The translations under genes were made by a program, and so were the position numbers. DNA of 64,000 nucleotides from Flavobacterium sp. LHD-80. Its GTDB lineage: Bacteria; Bacteroidota; Bacteroidia; Flavobacteriales; Flavobacteriaceae. Below, piece by piece: positions 15,772 to 24,618 of the stretch; the first letter of the stretch is position 1; each line of letters opens with the position of its first letter. The notes under the pieces are model-generated. The model saw only the letters and a program-made list of their open reading frames with translations, did not search any database and was not told where the DNA came from. The stretch covers positions 496,001 to 560,000 of the forward strand of contig NZ_JAVFVS010000005.1 in the NCBI RefSeq assembly GCF_030929605.1. Direction: 5' to 3'.

Positions 15772-16962
15772 CTACAAGTGCAACTGAATTTTATATTTAT
15801 TGCAAATTTTCATTACCAAAAGCATAATCGTCGAAAAAACTAGCGACCAGATAATCCCTGGAATTCCTTCGCGGAAATAATCTGGAATAATATGAATATT
15901 AAAAGCTAAAGTGAAATAATAAATTACACCTGGCAAAATATAAATCAACAACGGATTTGCTGCTGCAGGCATAAAAAATTCACTCCATTTTGTTTGCTTT
16001 TTAATTTCCATAAGCCAATACAGAAAATAAAACAATACCGTACAAATAGTTGCTGAAAACATTGTCCACGATGGAGTTCCTTTAATTTTTGAAATCCCAA
16101 AATAAGGTCTAAGCAAATAACCAACTATAAAAAACAGAACGGCAAAACCAATAACTGGCCAGTTGATTTTGGTTTCGATTTTTTTATCAAAAAACAATAA
16201 CGAAATAACAACTCCAGCACTTACTAAAGAAGCGTGCGTTAAATGCCCTGCAACAAAACTAAGCCAAGATGATTGATGTATTATGGAACCTTCGACTAGA
16301 TTCAATGAATTTGCAACGACACAAAAAACTAAAAAAGTAATCATTGCCCATAATCTACCGCAAACCAACCAATAATAAACAACTGTAAAAAGATACGCCC
16401 AGCCAATAAGGCCAAGGATTCCCCACCATTTTGGCGTCATTCCTCTTTCGCCTGTATCTTGAATATAAAGAAAATATAGAAGAACCAAAACCAGCATTCC
16501 ACCATATTGTAGTGTATATTTTAACCAAACTGGAAAATCTTTAGAATATTTATTCCAAATTGGAATTGGCATTGAATAGGCTAACAATCCCCAAAAAGCA
16601 GGTGCGATGAGCATTTTTGAAGCATCATAACCGTATTCAGCATTCACCATGAAAACTCCAATTATAATTAAGGCCAAAGCTCTTTTTAAGGTGTGTGCCC
16701 AAATCGTTTTGGAACTATCTCCTTTTATAAGTCGCGCATTAAAGGCAAAAGGAATAGACATTCCTACAATAAACAGGAAAGCAGGAAAAACCAGATCGAC
16801 AAAAGTCATTGCATCAGCATCAGCTGGCATATGTTTCATCCATTGGGGAACATTTTTTATACTCGCAAGTTCATTTACAAAAATCATTACAAAAATGGTA
16901 ATTCCTCGCAAAGCATCTATAGAAACAATTCTTTGGTTATATAAATTTTCTTTTATTTTCAT
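15772..16962 (-). CDS. HGSNAT/DUF5009-type membrane acyltransferase, second copy
   Basis: This 396-aa multi-pass protein is a paralogue of the product at 487-1758. It has RIVSIDALRGITIFVMIFVN (11-30), then H44 in WMKHMPADADAMTFVDLVFP with FLFIVGMSI, the family's histidine block. About ten further hydrophobic segments follow. By analogy it would move acetyl groups across the inner membrane to a glycan. It is transcribed divergently from the capsule-phosphatase gene, with a -7 element at 16987, which hints at but does not prove a link to surface glycan modification. Confidence 0.8.
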   Translation of the reverse strand: MKIKENLYNQRIVSIDALRGITIFVMIFVNELASIKNVPQWMKHMPADADAMTFVDLVFPAFLFIVGMSIPFAFNARLIKGDSSKTIWAHTLKRALALIIIGVFMVNAEYGYDASKMLIAPAFWGLLAYSMPIPIWNKYSKDFPVWLKYTLQYGGMLVLVLLYFLYIQDTGERGMTPKWWGILGLIGWAYLFTVVYYWLVCGRLWAMITFLVFCVVANSLNLVEGSIIHQSSWLSFVAGHLTHASLVSAGVVISLLFFDKKIETKINWPVIGFAVLFFIVGYLLRPYFGISKIKGTPSWTMFSATICTVLFYFLYWLMEIKKQTKWSEFFMPAAANPLLIYILPGVIYYFTLAFNIHIIPDYFREGIPGIIWSLVFSTIMLLVMKICNKYKIQLHL

Positions 16963-16986
16963 AAAACATTAAATTATTAGCAGAAA

Positions 16987-16994
16987 CAAATATA
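16987..16994 (-). promoter_or_regulatory. -7 element of the second HGSNAT-type gene (TATATTTG on minus strand)
   Basis: The plus-strand caaatata reads TATATTTG on the minus strand and lies 24 nt upstream of the ATG at 16962. Confidence 0.5.
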
Positions 16995-17089
16995 AAATAA
17001 TACCCGAGATAGAAAAATTAGATTACCATTCAAAATCTATATTATTAAAAGTTTACCATTTTCAATTCGAAAATATAGAGTAGTTTACT

Positions 17090-17097
17090 TACTTTTG
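17090..17097 (+). promoter_or_regulatory. -7 element directly abutting a start codon (TACTTTTG)
   Basis: TACTTTTG fits the -7 consensus exactly but ends only 4 nt before the ATG at 17102. Transcription starting at the usual distance would give a leaderless or nearly leaderless mRNA. Confidence 0.45.
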
Positions 17098-17101
17098 CAG
17101 C

Positions 17102-17845
17102 ATGTTATCATTCTTAAAATCAAAACCGTATTTAAAGGACCTTCTAGCAGGTAACTTTGTTGATATTCATTCACATTTATTACCTGGAATTGATGATGGT
17201 GCCAAAACAATAGAAGACACAAACAGACTTGCAAAGTCTTTTGAAGAAATGGGTGTTGTTCAATTTATTGCAACACCGCATATTAGCCATTATATTTGGA
17301 ATAATTCACCTCAATCAATTATAGCCAAACATAAAGAAACCCAAATTTTACTGGAAGCTGAAAATACAAAAATTCCTTTTCAGGCTGCAGCTGAATATTT
17401 CATGGATGATTGGTTCGAAACCCATTTTCAAAACGAAAAGCTATTGACATTAAAAGACAATTATGTATTAGTCGAAATGTCGTACATGAACGCACCAGTT
17501 CAATTGTATAAGATTCTTTTTGATCTTCAGGTTGCAGGATATATTCCGGTTTTAGCACATCCTGAGCGTTATTTGTTTTATCATAAAAACCTTAATGAAT
17601 ATGATAAATTAAAAAAAGCTGGCTGTTTATTTCAGCTTAACTTGCTTGCTACTGTAGGTTATTATGGTGCTGAAATCACAAAAGTTGCCGATGAACTTCT
17701 AAAAAAAGGAATGTATGATTTTGTGGGAACCGATGTACACCATAACAATCATATTGCTTCATTCAATCAAAAAGTAAAAATTGACAATAATAATATTAAA
17801 GTTTTAAAAGAAGTCATTGCTAATAACCAATTTTTCAAATTCTAA
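17102..17845 (+). CDS. PHP-type tyrosine-protein phosphatase of the capsule locus (CpsB/YwqE family)
   Basis: This 247-aa metal-dependent phosphatase has the PHP signature FVDIHSHLLPGIDDGAKT (His23, His25), IATPHISH, VLAHPERY and the closing FVGTDVHHNNH. CpsB/YwqE enzymes remove phosphate from the tyrosine tail of the export kinase, here encoded convergently at 17934-20318. There is no signal peptide, as expected for a cytoplasmic enzyme. The ATG at 17102 is the only start before the PHP motif and sits unusually close to a -7 element. A shared bidirectional terminator follows. Confidence 0.92.
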   Translation: MLSFLKSKPYLKDLLAGNFVDIHSHLLPGIDDGAKTIEDTNRLAKSFEEMGVVQFIATPHISHYIWNNSPQSIIAKHKETQILLEAENTKIPFQAAAEYFMDDWFETHFQNEKLLTLKDNYVLVEMSYMNAPVQLYKILFDLQVAGYIPVLAHPERYLFYHKNLNEYDKLKKAGCLFQLNLLATVGYYGAEITKVADELLKKGMYDFVGTDVHHNNHIASFNQKVKIDNNNIKVLKEVIANNQFFKF

Positions 17846-17874
17846 TTCTGACTCTGAACTAATTTAAAAACAAT

Positions 17875-17924
17875 ATCGCATAAAAAAAGCGGCTCAAATA
17901 ATTGAGCCACTTTTTTTATGCGAT
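17875..17924. terminator. Bidirectional terminator between the phosphatase and Wzc-like kinase genes
   Basis: Arms of 23 nt (17875-17897 and 17902-17924) pair with one mismatch; the core is ggctcaa / ttgagcc with A and T tracts at both ends. It can stop both convergent genes. Confidence 0.88.
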
Positions 17925-17933
17925 TAATTTATA

Positions 17934-20318
17934 TTATTTCGAAATGATTCTTTTGTACCAAGGTTTTTTCTCTACTCGTACACCGTAACCATATCCATAT
18001 CCATAACCTTTTGTCGAATCCGTGTCATTAAGAACGATACACATATTCGGTAATTTCTTCTCTTTATAGAACGTATTTGCAATATTCAACATACGTTTTT
18101 CTAGGACATTTGCTCTCATTACATAAACAAATGTATCAGCATTTTTAGCAATTAATAAAGTATCTGTAACTAAACTAACTGGTGCTGTATCGACAATAAT
18201 ATAATCGTATTCTTTTTTAAGATCTTCAAAAAGCTGATCTACTTTATTGCTCATCAATAATTCAGCCGGATTTGGAGGAATTACACCTGATGGCAGAATA
18301 AAGAAATTCTTATATCCTTCATGTTTGATAATATAATCTTTCACCTCTTTATCAGTTGAAGACAAATAATTTGTCAAACCTAAGCTAGGTACGTTAATAT
18401 ATTCCCCAAACTTAGGATTTCTAATATCGGCACCAATTAACAAAACTCTTCTTCCTGACAGAGCAAAAGTCGCCGCAAGATTTACTGATATAAAAGTTTT
18501 ACCTTCTGAAGGGAAAGTTGATGTCACAAAAACCGTTTTTGCAATTCCTTCAGGAACTTTCGTAAGCATAAACTCTAAGTTTGTCCTTACAATTCGAATT
18601 GCCTCTGCAGAACTTGTTCTACTTTCTGATTTTATCAATTCGGCAATATCATCAGAAGTTGGTACATCTCCAATAAATGGAATTTGTGTTTTTCCTTCCA
18701 AATCTAATTTACTTTTGATTTTTGTATCTAATAAATCATTACCATAAATAACACCAAATGGAACCAATAACCCTAAAAGCATTCCTGCCAAATAAATAAT
18801 TCTTTTCTTTGGACTAATTGGATTTTTATCAGCTTTTGCAGCATCAATTACTCGTGCATTAGGCTCTGTAGCAGATAGCGAAATTGCGGTTTCTTCACGT
18901 TTTTGAAGTAAATATAAATACAATTCTTCTTTAACTTTTTGCTGTCTAGCGATTACTCTAAACTGACGTTCTTGCACCGGAATTTTACCAATTTTGCTGT
19001 TTAAAATTCCTTCCTGGCTTTTAATGTCACGATTTTGAATTTGCAAATTAGCCTGCATTCGTCTCAAACTTGCAGCAACATTTGATTTTAAAGATGATAT
19101 TTGTTGATCTAATTTTACTACTGATGGATTCTCTTCAGTAGCTGACTTTAGAATTCTATTTCGATCTAAAACTAACTGATTATAAGACGAAATTAATCCG
19201 CTTGCATCATTGTTATCAGAGATCATGTTAGTTGGCAATAAATCAGAATTAGTGCTTTTTTTAATAAAATCCAAAAGTGAAGAAACAACATTCAATTGAA
19301 TTTCAGTTTCAACTCCCTTTTTATCATATTCTGTTGAACCTTCAATAAAAAGTTTTGCTTCAGATTCGATGTCTGTCAACTTGTTTGTCTTTTTGAAACT
19401 CTCAACATCCTGCTCAACTCCATCTAATTCCTGTGCTATTAAAGCTAATCTACTTGCTATAAATTTAGAAGTGTTTTCAGAAATAAAATTTTTGTCTTCA
19501 GCTGCATTTTCATTATAAATCTGAATCATGTTATCAAGAAAGTCTTCAGCTTTTTTAGCAACAGGATCAGAGATTGAAACATTTACAACACTGCTAGTTT
19601 TACTTATAGGTTCAACTTTTAGTCTTTTTCTAAAACTTTCAGTTAATTCATCTAAAGGATTAATAATTATAGTAATTGCCCCAAACCTTCCCGTATGGTT
19701 TTTAGCATAAAATGAGGTCTTTTGAATAACTAAAATACCAATTTTAGTTGCAATCTTTTCTCCAAATTTAAATTCATTTTTTGCGGATAAAATAAAGCTT
19801 TCCTTTTCCTCTTCTTCATTTTCTAACAAAAAGGAATTTGAATTCAAAAGTTTGCAATTCAAAACCGCTTTTGTCTTATCAAATAAAACTGTTTTGTTTA
19901 AAAAATAAGCTTTAATTGGTGTATCAACGTATACATCACGATCCACTACTTTTCCTTCAACAAAAAAGGCAATATTAAGGTTTAATTTTTTAGTTGTATT
20001 TTCGACTAGTGTTCTGGATTTTAAAATTTCAATTTCATTGTCAACATTATTTTTCATGCTTCCACCTAAACCTAAATCGGCAAAAGCAGATAATTCTGAA
20101 AGCATTCCGCCTTTTTTCTCATCTTTTACTAAAATTGAAGTTGTAGCTTCATAGCTTGGTGTAGTATAGCGTAAATATATAAACGCTAAAATCAAACCAA
20201 TTACTACACTTACTAAAAACCATCTCCAATGAATTAAATATTTATCTAACTGTTCTCTTAAATTAACATCCTCGATTTCGTCATCAATTACATCGTTATA
20301 AAAATCTTGCTTTTGCAT
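17934..20318 (-). CDS. Wzc-like polysaccharide co-polymerase / BY-kinase
   Basis: A 794-aa inner-membrane protein that controls chain length and export. A Wzz domain follows the first membrane helix (about 33-51). A long coiled-coil region (about 260-480) leads to the GNVR-type motif region and the second helix (about 505-525, IIYLAGMLLGLLVPFGVIYG). The cytoplasmic kinase has Walker A TSTFPSEGKTF (about 600), Walker A' LLIGADIRNP and Walker B YIIVDTAPVS. The tail KGYGYGYGYG holds four of the tyrosines for autophosphorylation. It follows the Wza-like gene with 14 nt between and is opposed by the PHP phosphatase. Confidence 0.95.
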   Translation of the reverse strand: MQKQDFYNDVIDDEIEDVNLREQLDKYLIHWRWFLVSVVIGLILAFIYLRYTTPSYEATTSILVKDEKKGGMLSELSAFADLGLGGSMKNNVDNEIEILKSRTLVENTTKKLNLNIAFFVEGKVVDRDVYVDTPIKAYFLNKTVLFDKTKAVLNCKLLNSNSFLLENEEEEKESFILSAKNEFKFGEKIATKIGILVIQKTSFYAKNHTGRFGAITIIINPLDELTESFRKRLKVEPISKTSSVVNVSISDPVAKKAEDFLDNMIQIYNENAAEDKNFISENTSKFIASRLALIAQELDGVEQDVESFKKTNKLTDIESEAKLFIEGSTEYDKKGVETEIQLNVVSSLLDFIKKSTNSDLLPTNMISDNNDASGLISSYNQLVLDRNRILKSATEENPSVVKLDQQISSLKSNVAASLRRMQANLQIQNRDIKSQEGILNSKIGKIPVQERQFRVIARQQKVKEELYLYLLQKREETAISLSATEPNARVIDAAKADKNPISPKKRIIYLAGMLLGLLVPFGVIYGNDLLDTKIKSKLDLEGKTQIPFIGDVPTSDDIAELIKSESRTSSAEAIRIVRTNLEFMLTKVPEGIAKTVFVTSTFPSEGKTFISVNLAATFALSGRRVLLIGADIRNPKFGEYINVPSLGLTNYLSSTDKEVKDYIIKHEGYKNFFILPSGVIPPNPAELLMSNKVDQLFEDLKKEYDYIIVDTAPVSLVTDTLLIAKNADTFVYVMRANVLEKRMLNIANTFYKEKKLPNMCIVLNDTDSTKGYGYGYGYGVRVEKKPWYKRIISK

Positions 20319-20332
20319 TTTCTATTTCAGTT

Positions 20333-21124
20333 TTATTTAAAGATTAGGACAGACAACGATACCAAAATAGAAATCGCTGATATAATTACTGAGGTATTAG
20401 GACCAACCGCAGATGAGTTTACTCTTGTTGAATTTGGTTCAACATAAATTACATCATTTTGAGCCAGATAATAAAATGGTGAATTTATAAAATCAGATTT
20501 TGTAATATCCACTCTATTATATGATTTCACTCCATTAACTTCTCTTATCACTAATATATTATCCCTGCGTCCATAAATAGTCAGATCTTTCGCCATACTC
20601 AAAGCTTCGATCAAAGTAACTCTTTCTGAAGCAATCGGATAGGTACCTGGTAGATTAACCTCACCCTGCAATGAAATTTTAAAATTCATAATGCGAAGGT
20701 TAATAATAGGGTTTTTAATATAAACACTAATTTTTTCTTGCAATAATTTAAGAACTTCGGTACGCGTTAATCCGGCCACTTTTAATTTCCCTAACACAGG
20801 AAATTCAATATAACCATTTTCGTCTACTAAATACAATTGGACAGTTTCTTGTCCTCTAGTAACATCAAGTCTGTTGTTATTTGTTGTACTATATGTTCTT
20901 AAATTAAAAGGAATTGCAACTTCAGGATCATCAGCAGATACTAGAATCATCAATAAGTCGTCTGGCTGAATTTTAATCTCATAGGAATTTAGATTTTGCT
21001 GTGCAGTCATTCCATCAATATTTTGATAATACACAACATCTTTTTTGGATCCACAAGAAAAACATAAAAATAAAAGCAATAAAAAACTAATTGCTTTTAT
21101 AAAAAAGGAAGAATTCAATTTCAT
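20333..21124 (-). CDS. Wza-like polysaccharide export lipoprotein
   Basis: A 263-aa outer-membrane lipoprotein (LFLCFSC, Cys24). The Poly_export domain starts near IKIQPDDLLMILVSADDPEVA, and an SLBB-type block ISLQGEVNLPGTYPIASE follows. The C-terminal hydrophobic helix (TSVIISAISILVSLSVLIFK) matches the outer-membrane helix of Wza. It forms the pore for capsule export with the Wzc-like protein encoded next. It is shorter than E. coli Wza because it has a single SLBB domain, normal for Bacteroidota. A -7 element lies at 21145. Confidence 0.93.
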   Translation of the reverse strand: MKLNSSFFIKAISFLLLLFLCFSCGSKKDVVYYQNIDGMTAQQNLNSYEIKIQPDDLLMILVSADDPEVAIPFNLRTYSTTNNNRLDVTRGQETVQLYLVDENGYIEFPVLGKLKVAGLTRTEVLKLLQEKISVYIKNPIINLRIMNFKISLQGEVNLPGTYPIASERVTLIEALSMAKDLTIYGRRDNILVIREVNGVKSYNRVDITKSDFINSPFYYLAQNDVIYVEPNSTRVNSSAVGPNTSVIISAISILVSLSVLIFK

Positions 21125-21144
21125 TAGGTCTACAATTTACGGGG

Positions 21145-21152
21145 CAAATATA
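21145..21152 (-). promoter_or_regulatory. -7 element of the wza-wzc unit (TATATTTG on minus strand)
   Basis: The plus-strand caaatata reads TATATTTG on the minus strand, 20 nt before the ATG at 21124, so the export genes may have their own promoter inside the locus. Confidence 0.5.
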
Positions 21153-21244
21153 AGGATTAAAAAAATATTTATTTTAAAGGCTACTATGGCTATTTAAATA
21201 CTAATAGCTAGATAAATTTGTACTGCAAAATATTTAAAAAATAA

Positions 21245-22663
21245 TTAAAAAGCATTTTCTTCACCTTTAAACACATTAAGGACGGTTTTAATTATTATTT
21301 TAATATCGAGCAGTAAACTCCAATTTTCAATATACCAAATATCATACTCTACTCTATTTTCCATATCAATAAGTTCTTTGGTCTCTCCGCGAAAACCATT
21401 CACTTGTGCCCATCCGGTTATCCCTGGTTTTGCGTACTGACGTACCAAATAATTATTAATCAACTCGCTGTATTGCTTGGTATGATTTACCATATGCGGT
21501 CTTGGGCCGACTACGGACATATCTCCGAAAAACACATTAAAAAACTGAGGTAGTTCATCAATACTTGTTTTTCGCATAAATGCTCCAAATTTAGTAACTC
21601 TTCTGTCACCTTTTACAGCTTGTTTACTGTCTGCCGCTCCATTCAAGCGCATACTTCTAAATTTTAAACAGGTAAAAGATCTATTATCTCTGCCTGAACG
21701 CTCTTGTTTGAAAAAAACGGGGCCAGGCGATTCTATTTTTATGATAAGCATTATAATAGGAAACAGCCATGGAAATATAAATACAAGTACAAATGAAGAA
21801 AAACAAATATCAAATACTTTCTTTAAAAATCTGTTTACAGCCGCTTCTAATGGTTCTCGTCGAAACATCAATACAGGCGTGTTTTCATAAAATGTCATTT
21901 CAACTTTATTTGATTTTGTATACAACTGAAAGTCTGGAATAAACTTAATACGGACCATATGCTGTTCGCAAATTTTCACCAATTGATTTATTACAGCAAT
22001 GTTATCAATATGCAATGCCACATACATTTCATCTACCTCTTCACTTACAATAAATTCTTCAATTTGATCAAATCCACCTAAAATCGGGTGTGAAATAAAG
22101 GCAAATGGATCTATTTTTTCATCAAAAAAACCAAGAAAACGGTACCCATAAGTTAAATCCTTAGCTAGAGTTCTGCGCATACGTTCTCCAGTATCATTTG
22201 CACCAATAATTATAAAACTTCTAAAATTATATCCTTTTGCTCTAATATATTTAAGAAGCTTCATTGAGAGATATCTAGAAACCATCAGCAACCCAAAGAA
22301 TATTAAGTAGAAATAAAACAGCCTAAGCCTCGAGATATCTTCATACTTTAAGAAAAAAACAAAAAAAGCTGTGATTGCTAAATGAACAATTACCTTCTTT
22401 ATCGTTCTTTTTAATATAGATTCAATAGGTTCGACCCTTACAATTCTAAATGAATCTCTATATAATAAAAGTCCAAGCCAAACTAAATTTCCAAGTAGTG
22501 AAATTGTCTGAACCTCTTTCCAAAATAATTTATCAATTGTGCCGAATCTAATCAACGCAGACAATACGATCGAAGTATTCAGTAATACTAAATCCCATAT
22601 CATAAATAATAGTTTAAAATAACGGGAAAACCGGTATTCAGAAAGTCGTTGAAGAATTCTCAT
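21245..22663 (-). CDS. Undecaprenyl-phosphate sugar phosphotransferase (WcaJ/WbaP type)
   Basis: This 472-aa enzyme starts glycan synthesis by moving a sugar-1-phosphate onto undecaprenyl phosphate. It has four N-terminal membrane helices (to about 125), a CoA_binding_3-like soluble domain (about 140-250, IIGANDTGERMRRTLAKDL), a fifth hydrophobic segment (about 287-308), and the catalytic domain with ESPGPVFFKQERSGRDNRSF, KFRSMR, TSIDELPQFFNV, GDMSVVGPRP and KPGITGWAQVNGFRG. All hallmark motifs are present. It overlaps the WecG-type gene by 4 nt, so the two are co-translated. Confidence 0.95.
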   Translation of the reverse strand: MRILQRLSEYRFSRYFKLLFMIWDLVLLNTSIVLSALIRFGTIDKLFWKEVQTISLLGNLVWLGLLLYRDSFRIVRVEPIESILKRTIKKVIVHLAITAFFVFFLKYEDISRLRLFYFYLIFFGLLMVSRYLSMKLLKYIRAKGYNFRSFIIIGANDTGERMRRTLAKDLTYGYRFLGFFDEKIDPFAFISHPILGGFDQIEEFIVSEEVDEMYVALHIDNIAVINQLVKICEQHMVRIKFIPDFQLYTKSNKVEMTFYENTPVLMFRREPLEAAVNRFLKKVFDICFSSFVLVFIFPWLFPIIMLIIKIESPGPVFFKQERSGRDNRSFTCLKFRSMRLNGAADSKQAVKGDRRVTKFGAFMRKTSIDELPQFFNVFFGDMSVVGPRPHMVNHTKQYSELINNYLVRQYAKPGITGWAQVNGFRGETKELIDMENRVEYDIWYIENWSLLLDIKIIIKTVLNVFKGEENAF

Positions 22664-23421
22664 ATCACAGTATTTCTTTTGAACATATCAGCAATCTTTT
22701 TTTCGATAATAAGTTTTACGAAGACTGGACCATAATATAAATATCGTTTCCACATTCTTTTTGGCTCATTTATCAATCTAACAAACCATTCTAAACCTAA
22801 ACTTACCCAAAACTTGCTGGGGCGATGAATAGTTCCAGCATAAAAATCAAATACAGCACCAATTGAGCAAATTATTCCAACATCCAACTGATCCTTAAAT
22901 CCATGCGCCCATTTTTCTTGCTTTGGGGCAGTCATACCTACAAACAAAACATCAGGCCTGAAAGCATTTATTTGATCTAACATCAGTTTATTTTCATAAT
23001 CTGAAAATTCATTTTTAAATGGTGGTGAAAACGCATCTAATTTAATATTAGGGAATTCTTCTGATACTTTCTGAATAATCATATCCAAAGTTTTTTGAGA
23101 AGAGCCTAAATAAAAACAGGATCCTCCTTTCTTATTTAGGTCAGTAAGTAGTGATTCATGAATATCAGCTCCCGCTATTTTTTTTATTTTTTTTCCATTC
23201 AATAATTGAACTGCCGCAACGATACCTATCCCATCAGGCAAAAGAATATCGGATTCCTGTAAAGCTTTTTTAAACTCAGGATCTTCTTCTGCAATACAAT
23301 AAGAGTATTGATTGATTGTACTTATTAAGACCTTGCCACAGACTGAAAATGTACAATCAGATATATCTCCATTAAAAATCAAATAATCTACACAAGACGT
23401 AAATAATATATCACTATTCAT
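22660..23421 (-). CDS. WecG/TagA/CpsF family glycosyltransferase (GT26)
   Basis: A 253-aa protein with the family signature: NQYSYCIAEEDPEFKKALQ, LLPDGIGIV, YLGSSQKTLDMI, ALFVGMTAPKQEKW-like segment (VLFVGMTAPKQEKWAHG) and the end GAVFDFYAGTIHRPSKF, then GLEWFVRLINEPKRMWKRYL. Members add ManNAc(A) or glucose to lipid-linked GlcNAc or similar, usually as the second or a late sugar of a capsule or O-antigen unit. The gene overlaps the initiating transferase gene by 4 nt. Confidence 0.93.
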   Translation of the reverse strand: MNSDILFTSCVDYLIFNGDISDCTFSVCGKVLISTINQYSYCIAEEDPEFKKALQESDILLPDGIGIVAAVQLLNGKKIKKIAGADIHESLLTDLNKKGGSCFYLGSSQKTLDMIIQKVSEEFPNIKLDAFSPPFKNEFSDYENKLMLDQINAFRPDVLFVGMTAPKQEKWAHGFKDQLDVGIICSIGAVFDFYAGTIHRPSKFWVSLGLEWFVRLINEPKRMWKRYLYYGPVFVKLIIEKKIADMFKRNTVI

Positions 23422-23429
23422 TTAATCAC

Positions 23430-24584
23430 TTAATTTAAAATATTGCAAAAAATAGAATTAAAATACTCGATTTGCAAATTGGAATCATATTCCTTTGAAA
23501 ATTTTTTATACGCATTTTTTTGTAGATTCACTTTCATTTCTTCAGGTAATTCAAAAAAATATTTTATAGTTTGCCTCAAACTATCGACGTTTCCTACCTC
23601 AAAATGGAATCCATCAACTCCATCTGTAATCATCGAAGAGGTAGCACCCAAATTTGAAGCTATTATTGGAGTCTTACATGAAAAAGCCTCCAAAATTGTC
23701 ATTGGCATTCCTTCATACCAAATTGATGGAAAAATTAATGCTGTCGCTTTTTGCAATTCCAATAGTACTTCTTCTCTTTTCAAATTACCTAAATAAGTAA
23801 TATTGTTGTTTTTTTTCGCTACATCCAAAACTTTTTCTTTCAACTGACCATCTCCTGCAATTTTCAACGAATAAAGAGTATCTTTAAAAGCATTCAACAA
23901 AACTGATATTCCTTTTTCATTAGATAATCTACCTACAAACAAAAAATATTCTTCTTTTTCAAGACTCGTAGTTTTAATGGGGATAGAAGTGAAATTTGGT
24001 TTTACAACAAATTTTTTCTTTTCAATTCCAAAGTTGGATTTTTGAAAAAGCTCAACAGCAAAGGATGTTAAACAAATATAACAATCAATTTTTTTCCAAG
24101 TACCAATTTTTTTATGGAACCACACAATAAAGGCAAGCCAAAATGTTTGAAAAAAAGAAGAACGATATACTCTATTAACAATTGCTTTCCACGGAAAAGA
24201 TTGCGATAAACTATCTGTAAATAAATAGTCTTTGTGTAAAAGAATTGCTGATGGACACAACAAACGATAATTATGTATGGTATGGATTACCGGTATTTTC
24301 AAACGATTTATTGTCCTAAAAATTAAAGGGCCAGAGGCAAAATGCCAATTATGTACATGAACAACATCAGGTTGAAACTCCAATATTTTTCGTTTTACTT
24401 TTTTTGCAGAAAAAACATTCCATAATGATCCAAGAAACTGTAATCCCCCCTTTAAACCTCTTTTATTTTGGAAATGTAAAATTTCGACCTCATGCAATTG
24501 TTTTAACAGTAATGCTTCTTGGTCAACAACCGCGTCTTCGCCTCCGCGCAATAAATAGTGACTATGTATTATGAGAATTTTCAT
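23430..24584 (-). CDS. Family 4 glycosyltransferase
   Basis: A 384-aa GT-B enzyme. N-terminal part: KILIIHSHYLLRGGEDAV, with a VVHVHNWHFASGPL motif. C-terminal GT4 part: FVGRLSNEKGISVLL, IAGDGQLKEKVLD and the EX7E motif in YEGMPMTILEAFSCKTPIIAS. It should add a sugar, with retention, to the lipid-linked capsule unit on the cytoplasmic face. It lies 8 nt before the WecG-type gene in the direction of transcription. The sugar cannot be told from sequence. Confidence 0.92.
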   Translation of the reverse strand: MKILIIHSHYLLRGGEDAVVDQEALLLKQLHEVEILHFQNKRGLKGGLQFLGSLWNVFSAKKVKRKILEFQPDVVHVHNWHFASGPLIFRTINRLKIPVIHTIHNYRLLCPSAILLHKDYLFTDSLSQSFPWKAIVNRVYRSSFFQTFWLAFIVWFHKKIGTWKKIDCYICLTSFAVELFQKSNFGIEKKKFVVKPNFTSIPIKTTSLEKEEYFLFVGRLSNEKGISVLLNAFKDTLYSLKIAGDGQLKEKVLDVAKKNNNITYLGNLKREEVLLELQKATALIFPSIWYEGMPMTILEAFSCKTPIIASNLGATSSMITDGVDGFHFEVGNVDSLRQTIKYFFELPEEMKVNLQKNAYKKFSKEYDSNLQIEYFNSIFCNILN

Positions 24585-24618
24585 TTATTTTTTTTCGACT
24601 ATGAATCTAATATTAATC

